Assembly (NCBI GenBank): GCA_030280995.1
Contig: JASXTE010000002.1
Coordinates: 43,801,683 to 43,865,682 of the forward strand
From: Hemileia vastatrix
Lineage: Eukaryota > Basidiomycota > Pucciniomycetes > Pucciniales > Zaghouaniaceae
Length of the DNA stretch: 64,000 bases
Direction: 5' to 3'
In this document: piece by piece, positions 55,594 to 64,000 of the stretch
How positions within the stretch are numbered: the first letter of the stretch is position 1
Layout: each line of letters starts with the position of its first letter
The notes under the pieces: model-generated
The model's input: the letters and a program-made list of their open reading frames with translations, nothing else
Database searches by the model: none
Told to the model about the DNA's origin: nothing
Position numbers and translations under genes: made by a program

Positions 55594-55668
55594 TATTATT
55601 TGATACAGGGCTTGAACCCATTACCATCAAAAACATATCATTTTCTCAAACCATTGACAAAACAGGAA
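55594..55668 (-). ncRNA. tRNA-like relic (tRNA pseudogene or SINE head)
   Basis: On - the sequence has a B-box-like GGGTTCAAGCCC preceded about 45 nt upstream by an A-box-like GTCAATGGTTTGAGA. An anticodon-arm-like segment (AAAATGATATGTTTTT) lies between. The T arm can fold (ATGGG/CCTGT around a 7-base loop), but D-arm pairing is imperfect and no acceptor stem is clear. Not a functional tRNA. Confidence 0.35.
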
Positions 55669-55669
55669 A

Positions 55670-56188
55670 AGTAGTGTCATATCATAGTAGTGAAATTTCA
55701 TGATTTTGCACATTGTTTTTGTTGCAACACATGAGTCCACATGCTTAAAACTTCTGTGACAATGGTCCAGATGCATACAAAAATTAATTTTTCTTATACA
55801 TCAGCAAGATGCTGAAACTAAGTAAGGTGATACCATTACTTTTTTCCTATGTTTTATCCACCTCATGTAATTATTCTAAGACCCCAACACCAGTGCTGTA
55901 GCATCATGACTTATTGGGCATGCAATCATATGATAATAAATAAATACTTTTATTTTTTCTCTTTTTTCCCCATCTTTAATTTATCCACTTGTAATTTTCC
56001 TATCTTCTTTCTAGACTCTATCCCTTGAGTTATTTCTCCCAAGTGGTAGCCTCAAAACAATGTAATATCAGATTAAATATACATGTGTATTTTTCAAACT
56101 TGTGCAAAATTAGATTTATTGAGATTCTATTTGGCACATTTATAATCATGCACTATTTTATCCCTCTGATGATTTCATAGCTAAATTT
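55670..56188. other. Unassigned AT-rich DNA
   Basis: No feature supported. Confidence 0.4.
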
Positions 56189-56516
56189 TAATATAGCTAG
56201 ATGAAAAAAGCTTTGTGAAAATGCATAGAATTTTACAAATTTTTGTCTTTCCTGTACTCCTTTTTGACACAAAGTGAGCACATGATAGACTAATTGAACC
56301 TGTAAACAGCCATTCATGGCTTTCATCCTTCCAGTGTATGTATATATCCACAGTGTACAATTCAATTTAGAACTACAAGTATTATTTTTGGAAATCAACT
56401 TGGCATTGCATTCAAATTGGACTATTGTGTGCTTGCATCATGTCCCAAAATGAGGGTGGAGAAATGCAAAAAGTTGTTAAATCTTCACAAATCTTTCTTG
56501 GTTTTGCTGTATCAAG
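56189..56516. mobile_element. MITE with about 100-bp terminal inverted repeats, copy 1
   Basis: The right end read inward (CTTGATACAGCAAAACCAAG...AGCACAC) pairs with the left end (AATATAGCTAGATGAAAAAA...GAGCACA) over about 100 bp with mismatches. The centre (about 130 bp) contains 'CCAGTGTATGTATATATCC'. Long TIRs suggest a Mutator-like or similar family, but no target duplication was identified. Confidence 0.65.
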
Positions 56517-56651
56517 AAAAAAAATAAGAAACAATATGTCCAGAATTTATTTTTATTCATAAGATTTCAAAAGCACTCTACTCTTGCATTTACCTGGAAG
56601 ATAAAATAGAAGACTAGAATATTCCACATCAGATCCCAGCCAACTAATATT

Positions 56652-56984
56652 CCTGTATAAAGTTGGACCAAGAAAGCTTTGTGAAGATTTTACAACTTTT
56701 TGCTTTTCCTCACCCTTCTTTTGGGACATGATGCAAGCACAAAATGGCCCTATTTGAGTGTAATTCCAAGTTGATTTCCAAAAATAATACTTGTATTGCA
56801 AAATTTAATTGTATACTGTGGATATATACATACATTGGAAGGATGGAATACAGAGAATGGCTGTTTACAGGTTCAATTTGTCCATTGTGTGCTCACATTG
56901 TGTCCAAAATGAGTACAGGAAAGACAAAAAGTTGTAAAAAAAATTACATTTTCACAAAGATTTCTTGGTCTAGCTGTATCAATC
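56652..56984. mobile_element. Same MITE, copy 2, opposite orientation
   Basis: Reverse complement of copy 1 along its whole length (landmarks 'AAGTTGATTTCCAAAAATAAT', 'CTGTTTACAGGTTCAATTTG'). Its own ends form TIRs (GACCAAGAAAGCTTTGTGAA and complement). About 135 bp separate the two copies. Confidence 0.65.
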
Positions 56985-56999
56985 CTAATCCACAAATTT

Positions 57000-58310
57000 T
57001 CATATGGAAATGTATATTTTCAATTTAATATGGTAAAGCACATGTGTAAACAACATAGATGGTTTCATATTCAAAAAAAGTATTAGAAATCCTAAGTTCT
57101 TTTTTTCAATCTTACTAACATTAATTAATTTTTTAATAAAACCTTTCTTTTTTTTACTATATCTTTTTCAATCCAATGCAATTTGTTCCATGCCTGAATC
57201 CCCTAGCTTTGTATACATGCTTTGGTATATCAGAATAAAAGATAGTAATGTTTTCCTTTCCTTTCCTTTTTTCTTTTCCCACTCCTTTTCTTTTAAACAT
57301 TATCTTAGATATGGTATGGTGAATGGCTAATATTTTTACTCTATTTTTAATCCCTCCTTTTGGAGTGCTTAAAATAAATCCATATTTTGATTTTATTTTT
57401 TTACTAATATAATTAAGTTTTCTGTATACATTTCTTTAGATTACATATAAACTAAAAGACTTATGTAACAAATTGTACTGCAATATTTTTTCATTAATTC
57501 ACATTATATATTTAGCATCTACTTAAAATTAATCTACCAGTGTTAATTAAAAATTGTAAAGAGACTCTTACAGTTTTTCACATGCCATGTGACACTCCAA
57601 GTAAAAGTCAATCTTTTAATTTATAAATCAGTACACAAATTCATACTTGAAGTGCAGAAAGCAACCTCTACATAGCAGCTGTTTTTTCCCTTTGTGTGTC
57701 TCTATTTGAACGTGCTAGAAACTGAACTATCTAAACCTTAAATCTAAATTAGTCAATCATCAGCTGATACTTTTCAACCTTAAGCAAATGTGAAATGTAT
57801 TAGTTCTAGGATCAATGATATATTTTCAGTGTTGGGTTATTATGTGTCTGAGGGTAATTAAAAGTTTGTGAGTAGGAATAGGAGTAAGGATAAAGATCAG
57901 TGGGATAGATTGGAGGTTCAGTAATAAATTTAGGGTGGTTTAAAAAAGGGATTAATGCAAGGTGGGTTTTTCTATATAATTGGGTAGATTTGGTTTGACA
58001 TTCCTTAGAATTGAATTTTAATATTGTTGTGATAGTAGTTAGATTTATATAAGGCTATTATTTTCTAACTTTCTTAAAAATCAATTTCTTCTCAAACTCT
58101 TAAAATCCTAAATCCCTTTTCATTATTAAGTTCCGATCCTTTGTGAGATTAACCTGAATATTTAGTGTTACTGTAAATTACATTATTATTCACCTAAACC
58201 TTATCTCAAAGAAGTATTAAATTTTCTTTGACTTATCTCCAAATCACTCCCTCAAAGTATTCCTCTGTGCTTCAAATTAATCTTCAATCATCTTTGTTAA
58301 TCTCACTTAC
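57000..58310. other. AT-rich gene-free stretch
   Basis: No supportable feature. Homopolymer runs and a pyrimidine patch at 57255-57290. Confidence 0.45.
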
Positions 58311-58317
58311 TCTGGAA

Positions 58318-59115
58318 CACTCTTGATCTTGTGTGTATTCCATCCAGTGACACAGTCACTTTGCTATAAGAAGAATCCAAGGGATTGAATAAAATAAGAA
58401 AAACCTGTCCCTTTAAGTAGATAGAGAGTTCAAAATTAACAAAGCAAAATTTTCTACTTAATAAGAATAGACAAGTTGTCCAATTTTTATTAATTTTTGA
58501 GAGATGTAGAATTAATGTTCTCAAAGTTAAGATGAAGAAATACAACTATAAAGTTTTACTTAAAAAAGTAAGTTAAATGATTGAATTTATATGTTTTTAT
58601 AAAGTTTTTATTTTTGTGAGCAGATTTTAAAATTTATTCTCTGAAGATGAGAGCTTTCCAATGATACCCTATTAGTATATATATAAGAGTTGTTGAATAA
58701 ACTTTATGAAAAGTTATATAAAATTTTTATTTTTATATGGGTATTAAAAAATATGAAATGTTATGTAAATGTAATGATTTTTGTTTGTTATTATGCCTTC
58801 TTTTGTTGCCTAGTTAAGTTGATAGATGGATTTATCCCCCTACTAATTTTGAGTTTACAGTCTTTATATGCATAGTTAAGTCACATGCCCGGATTTCCCT
58901 CCTGGAGCTCATCTGTAACTTGTCCAGACTTCTGGACTCAATTAGACCCTTAAAACCTAAATAAAAAATTTAGAAAAATTACAGATGATAGAGCTACTTT
59001 TATTTTAAATTTCCAACTTATTTTTGTAATTGGCGCTGAGTAGACTCTTACAGTTGCCTTGCTGCAGGCAGAATCCAAGGGAGTTGGAAAGACAAAAAGA
59101 AATCGCTGTCCCTCT
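58318..59115 (-). mobile_element. Two LTR 3'-end fragments
   Basis: On -, AAAGGGACAGGTTTTTC...CAATCCCTTGG (58372-58425) and GAGGGACAGCG...CCAACTCCCTTGG...CTGTAAGAGTCTAC (59040-59115) match the 3' end motif of the LTRs at 20384, 29402, 36623 and 60372. TCAGCGCCAATTACAA follows the second on -, a possible primer binding site. Between them, 58870-59000 resembles the 'GAGCTC' part of the LTR at 19750. The edges are uncertain. Confidence 0.5.
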
Positions 59116-59297
59116 AAGTAAACTTAAAATTCAATTAACTAAGCTCAAAGATTTACTTGAAGAGTGGAATAGTCGAAATCGTGATTGAAAAACTTTGAAA
59201 GCAATGAAAACCTATATTTAATAAAAACCTAAGTGCAATCAATGATTACACCCCCAAAAAAATACCTAATACCAGATTACACTGATACTAGTCACAG

Positions 59298-60372
59298 TGT
59301 GGTCTTCCAACATTGGAGGAGCCGTTTGTTGGTTTATTTGGTGGTACTTTGGTATGCCTTAAATGGCTGTGTTTAAATAATTAGGTATTTTTCTGGAATT
59401 ATGCAGCAAATATTAAGAATACGGCAATCTGGAGGCTACCATTGGATAGCCCTGGTTTATCTCTATATTTTATGTCTTGAGGACATTTTTCATAGCATAA
59501 GTATTTGGGGGATAAATTCTCACTTTTCATCTTTAAAAGATTGCTGTTGAATTTTGTTTTTTGTGTTTTATGGGCTAACCTTAAGTCTTAGGGTTAAGTG
59601 ATTAGTACCGTTGGAAAGAGCAGAGTTTTCTCTATATTTCATGTCCCAATGTTGTTGTAGTGTAATTATATGTTTTAAGGGTTTTAGTAGTTGTAGGTGA
59701 ATTTTCTAAGTAGATTAGTTGTTTTTATTGGTTTTCTGGCTTCAGGGAGGCCGGGCCGCTTCAGGCGGCCTGCCCGCCTCTGTTTTAGAAGGTTGGGGAG
59801 CGCTTCAGGAGGGTTTTTTATTCAATTTGGTGGGTACAGACGCCAGATTGGTGGGTGCGCATGGGCTCTTAGATAGTGGTCTGTGTGTACATAGTGAATA
59901 AGACAGTTTGGGGCAACTTTAATTATCATACAACCATCCAGAGGTGATATCCTTGTTCCTCACTCAGTTTTCACTGTTTTCTGGCCACAATTTGGCTGTG
60001 TTTGTTGCAAGTAAGTTCTTCATTTAACTCTACTTATCAGCTGTTTTCTCTATTATAGTCTTGCAAGCTATAGAAAGTATTATTGCTGTCTCTGGTGTGG
60101 TTTTGCAACCTACATCAAGTATCATTGCTTTCTCTGGTGTGGACATTAGTCTGAATTTCAGCTCTTTGGTTTGGTAGTCTGTCTGGAGACTACTTTCTTG
60201 ACTGATCAAGCTGTCAAGTGTGTTTGAAAAGGTGGCTGTGTGGTAGCAGGAACCAATTTACTGTAACAGGTAAATCTCACTCTATTTTTCTAAAGGGACA
60301 GGGGTTTTTCTTCTGGTTTTACTCCAACTCCCTTGGTCAAGGCCTATAGCTAGTACTATAGGATTGTCTACA
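59298..60372 (+). mobile_element. Solo LTR of family B, copy 3 (1075 bp)
   Basis: TGTGGTCTTCCAAC...GGATTGTCTACA, flanked by a perfect 4-bp duplication ACAG (59294-59297 and 60373-60376). Colinear with copies 1 and 2, with small deletions in the G+C-rich patch. Confidence 0.75.
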
Positions 60373-60376
60373 ACAG

Positions 60377-60837
60377 AAAATACTTAGAAGAAGCCGCCAA
60401 ACTTGCCCCAGAGACTGAAAAGTACAGTAAAGTACTCCAGAAACTACCCTTGGGATGATCTTTTCAAAGGTGCCTTATTAAAGGTCTGCCCCAGATTTAC
60501 CCAGTTTCCCACCAAAATTAAAGAGTGTAATAAATTATATTTATATTTTTTGAACTTTACAATATAAGTAATAAATTTGAGTCACCCAGGATGAGAGCTA
60601 TCCAATGGTACCCTAAATGTTGATATTTTTATTAAAATTGTTGTTATATGTTAAATATTGTTAATAATCAAAAAAGACTCTTATTATTGAAACTAAAAGA
60701 CAAAAAACATGTAGAAGACTAAGATTCTCTCCCCTCTCTATGTTTCTCCTGCTCCAGACCTTTCCAACAATACCCAAAATGAATAAGATCTACAATAAAC
60801 AATTGATCTAGTAAGCATAATAACTTTCTAACCAAAT
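60377..60837. other. Unassigned DNA
   Basis: No gene. Contains 'GAGAGCTATCCAATGGTACC' (60593), similar to a motif near 58650, probably an LTR remnant. Confidence 0.35.
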
Positions 60838-61050
60838 TTTGCCACAATAGCCAAACTTTTGGCACAGTGACCAAACTTTCCACAGTGCCCAGACTTTTCT
60901 GAAGTGACCAAACTTTGCACTGGTGATCAGACTTTTCTACAGTGACCAAACTTTACCACAGTGCCCAGACTTTTCTGCAGTAACCAAAATTTTCCACAAT
61001 GACCAAACTTTGCCATAATGACCAACTTTGCCACAGTGACTTTTCTTTTG
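60838..61050. repeat. About 20-bp minisatellite
   Basis: About ten degenerate units of the type CACAGTGACCAAACTTTGC. Frames on - translate to repeated 'KFGHCGKVW'-like peptides because the period is close to 20-21 bp. These are by-products of the repeat. Confidence 0.8.
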
Positions 61051-61906
61051 CACTGGAACATCACTGGAGCACACTGGAGAGCACCAGAAAAAGTGGCCAT
61101 TCCAAGAGCACACTTCATTCACCAAAAATACAAATCCATAAAACCATCAAATCACAAAAGAAATACCACATATAACCATTCCAAAACACCAAAAATCAAC
61201 CCAAAAAAATCCAGTTAACTCCCTTCAACCAAATTAACACCTGGTAACAACATGATTTTCTTCCAACCAAGTTCCAATCAAATTTTTACCTAAGTGGCCT
61301 ACCCAGATTTGGAATGCCACAGCGCAGCTCTACTTATCCAATTAAAAATAAACAAAGTCAAGTTATTTATCAAAAATAAAAAATATTTAGTAAACTTTGT
61401 AAAATAATTTAAAATATTAAAAAATAGTAAATAAATTATAAAAAAATTTCATAAGGTTCTTGAGCTTCTTGAATTTCATCTCCAAATCTTCTCTAGTCTT
61501 TAAATATAATTTTGGCCCATTAAGTAATTGTTTCATTTTCACTCAAATAATTGAACCATTTCTCGCATGAAAACCATACATTCTTTTAATAATAAAAAAT
61601 ATATAAAATTAGATTGGCCTTTACAATCTCCATAAAATTTATCCCATCTTCCATTAAAAGAATTCTTGAAGTGCAATACTAAGCTTTGGACTGCCACACC
61701 ATGTTCTCCTGCTCTTTAACATTTTCAAAAAATTAAAAATCATCTGTCACTAGCATGAAAAATATCTCATCAGAATACTCTTTGAGGTGTGTTTGAAAAT
61801 TTCATTTTTATATTTTTAACTCTTAAATTTCTTATCTGTTTCTTTTTTTTTCTTGCTCTAATTTATTTATACAAATTTTTTCTATTTTCACTTTTATTGA
61901 TTTATT
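61051..61906. other. AT-rich gene-free stretch
   Basis: No supportable feature. Confidence 0.45.
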
Positions 61907-62106
61907 AGGGGCTATCAAAGTTAGAAATCTTTCCTTTCAAAATACCTCTTTTCTCCACCAAATCAACCATGATTATTTTTTAACATATGCAATATTTTGC
62001 CCCAAAAATACCTTTTTACTGAGAAATAATGTTGAGTTTGTGGCTTTCTTTTTGTGTTGTGAAATAACTTATAAAAAATTACAAATTTCTAACTTTGATA
62101 CCCCCT
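61907..62106. mobile_element. Harbinger-like MITE, 200 bp, copy 2
   Basis: AGGGGCTATCAAAGTTAGAAA at the left and TTTCTAACTTTGATACCCCCT at the right, with a perfect 3-bp target duplication ATT (61904-61906 and 62107-62109). Same length and orientation as copy 1 at 39674. Confidence 0.8.
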
Positions 62107-62308
62107 ATTATGTTTTTTCTTAATATTTATAAAATATTTCAAAAGAATAAAATTTGAGGTGTATTAAAATCAAATTATATATATATATATATATATTTGA
62201 CTTCTAAGCTCATTTTATATATATCCATTTTCCCTTTTCTGTTTATTTCTTTTCTGCTATATTAAATTTTATTTTTTTATTTTAATATTTAATATTAATG
62301 TTATTAAA

Positions 62309-63310
62309 ATGGAAGAAAACAAAACCTTACCTTTTTCAAATCAAATGTTGTCGAACCAATCTGCTTAAAATTAAGGTGCAAATCTAGCTAATGAACTTGT
62401 TGAATAGGTTTCTCTGGCATTGGCTGAACAGACATCCAAGTATAAGAATATGATGTTGAATCTAGCTGAAATTCAGGCATCTAAATATGCATGAGTTATC
62501 TTGGAATTTTCAGAATAATCACTTTCACTTAAGACATCCAATAAAAAGGAAAAAAAGAAAAAATTTAAAATTTTTAGCAAAAAGAAGAACACAAAGATCC
62601 AAAAGAGAAAATAATCCACTGGTGCATGCTGAAATGTCAAATTTTTCTAACACAAGTAGGAATTCTGGAGCTTCAACTTCACCACCTCTTACCAATAACT
62701 CACCTAATTAGTCTCCCTCTAAGCCAGCCCAGTAGACTAAAAAATCAATCCCTTTCCCAGATATTTCATCTCAGAAAACATCCACAGCAGATGATAACCT
62801 GTGATTTTCCTCAAGATTTTTTATCGACCAAAGTAATTTTTTTATATCTTATTTTTACAAGAATCTAATTAGTTTTTGTCTTCAGAATGCAATCTGTCTT
62901 CATTTTAAGATTTTGTGGGGGCCCCTTAAAGCAAGATTCTGTTCCTTCTCCTCCTGTATTAAGTTACCTGAAAATATTCTGTGAAAATTTAAACAATTTC
63001 CATCAAGTAGGATCAGCATTTAAAAGTAACTCTTTGCTTTCAGTAATTTCTCTAAATGAATTTCAAATGTTTAGCTCTTGTAAAACTGGTAGCATTAAAA
63101 TTGGTCAATCATTGGTTTTTCTTCAAGAAAACTTTATTCTTTATGCTCAAGAAATTTTGACGAGTCTTGGGATTTGTACTTGGTGTCCTAATCTTGATGA
63201 AGATTGATTGTCTTTATACAATTCTGCCTGTAATATTGCTTCCCTGACATCATTTTGAGAAATCATTGTGTCAAATGCCTATTATTATTTAAACATCAAT
63301 TAAAAGTATT
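62309..63310 (+). pseudogene. Decayed rust-type repetitive protein of unknown function
   Basis: An ATG at 62309 opens a frame reading MEENKTLPFSNQML and 'VSLALAEQTSKYKNMMLNLA', interrupted by five stops. After a shift, 'NTSRNSGASTSPPLTNN' appears. Then a longer frame (62887-63207) with 'CENLNNFHQVGSAFKSN' continues past a TGA as 'LSLYNSACNIASLTSF' and 'IIVSNAYYYLNIN' to about 63310. The last blocks resemble a repetitive hypothetical protein I recall from rust genomes, probably transposon-encoded; this is recollection, not a search. Function unknown. Confidence 0.5.
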
Positions 63311-64000
63311 TGAACAATATGCAATTATTGATACAGGGAAATGAACAAGGTGAATAAAAGATTTTAGGAATTCAGAAATAGATATAATTGCATTCCAAAG
63401 GGATATCTTAATATTTTCCATTTTTAAAAGATATATACACATTTATGTTTATCAATATTTTATCAATGGCTCAGTTGAGTTAAAAAATTGTTACCAATTT
63501 TTTTTGAAGCCTTCAAAAAAACATATCAATTAATTTATTTCTATCAAAAAATATTGCACTTGGTCTTTGTTGATTATATTCAATTTTCCATACTTCTACT
63601 TTATATTTGACTTATAGAAGTAGAATTTATATTTTTAAAGAAAATAATCAAACTATTTACAAAATGAATAATTAAAATGAAAAATTCATTCAGTGCTTGA
63701 AATATCAAGCAGAGGAGAATTGTTATGAGGAGTAAGTTTTATTCCATTGAGGGGTATCAAAAAGGTTTTTGGAGGCAACAGCCAATATTCTTCTAAGGAT
63801 ATCACACCAGCAGATTCTATTAGTAATTTTTTATATTCAATTTTCAAAGAAACAACTTTTTAAATGTATAGTAGGTATCAAAAAGGTGTTGAGTATGTTT
63901 TCATTTTTTTCATATTTATTTTCTATGGAAAAAATCAATATAATTGTTCAATAAATTTGATGATGAGCTTTGAGCTGTTAAATTAGCTAAGCTAAACCAT
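63311..64000. other. AT-rich end of window
   Basis: Probably the decayed tail of the same repetitive sequence ('KKTYQLIYFYQKILHLV' can be read near 63515). No separate gene seen. Confidence 0.35.

Noticed and set aside
60719..61125. Overlapping - frames with repeated Gly-His-Cys-Gly-Lys peptides
   Set aside because: They are translations of the 20-bp minisatellite in different frames.
62309..62720. RIP-like C-to-T mutation as the cause of stops
   Set aside because: Stops in this relic could come from CAA, CAG or CGA, but I have no intact homologue to align. In the two gypsy copies the stops arise by mixed changes, for example GAG to TAG (a transversion) near 43357, so no C-to-T pattern can be claimed.
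63750..63890. GGTATCAAAAAGG at 63753 and 63873 as MITE ends
   Set aside because: The two copies are in direct orientation and lack an inverted partner, so no element can be defined.

Overview
This is a eukaryotic, very AT-rich window (roughly 70% A+T by eye) made almost entirely of transposable elements. It reads as gene-poor accessory DNA of a basidiomycete, most likely a rust fungus (Pucciniales) with a large repeat-rich genome. The case for this rests on several points. The Ty3/gypsy pol at 22-28 kb is of the basidiomycete type. A TET-like 2OG-Fe(II) oxygenase relic and a relic at 62.3-63.3 kb resemble protein families I recall from rust genomes. A Zn2Cys6-like cluster, a fungal motif, occurs at 32 kb. 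The one convincing host gene is a small secreted cysteine-rich protein. No database search was possible, so the assignment is from recognition.

Layout. 1-6.84 kb: two LTRs of one family in inverted orientation; the right one is split by a 3.75-kb PIF/Harbinger element (1722-5466, 3-bp TSD AAT). That element carries a HARBI1-type transposase relic on - and a TET-like 2OG-Fe(II) oxygenase relic on +, and this pairing is the most notable find. 6.9-7.2 kb: a fold-back MITE. 7.76-8.22 kb: the secreted cysteine-rich protein gene. 8.95-9.9 kb: a LINE 3' end. 9.9-10.9 kb: a 209/102-bp tandem array. 10.9-15 kb: featureless AT-rich DNA. 15.04-16.61 kb: a solo LTR with 5-bp TSD, interrupted by a CACTA-like MITE. 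16.6-20.4 kb: AT-rich and strand-skewed DNA ending in an LTR and a primer-binding-site-like sequence. 20.4-28 kb: a decayed Ty3/gypsy element on +. 28.3-29.4 kb: solo LTR, copy 1 of a three-copy family. 29.4-32.1 kb: a repeat unit with a conserved hairpin and a Zn2Cys6-like accessory ORF relic; a diverged copy lies at 51-54.1 kb. 32.2-49.75 kb: an old chromovirus-type gypsy on -, split by solo LTR copy 2 at 35.6 kb and by a younger related element at 40.1-48.6 kb whose LTRs are both 802 bp. 51.3-51.75 kb: a long (AAAAAT)n array. 54-57 kb: strand-skewed tracts, a perfect palindrome, a tRNA-like relic and two inverted MITEs. 58.3-60.4 kb: LTR fragments and solo LTR copy 3. 60.8-61.05 kb: a minisatellite. 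61.9-62.1 kb: a Harbinger-like MITE. 62.3-63.3 kb: a decayed rust-type ORF.

There are no operons or host pathways here. The parts relate by insertion history: old LTR elements host younger LTR elements, which host solo LTRs and MITEs. The non-autonomous elements share termini with likely autonomous partners: MITEs starting AGGGGGTATCA resemble the Harbinger end AGGGGGTGTCA. The only ORF that looks under host selection is the secreted protein at 7.76-8.22 kb.
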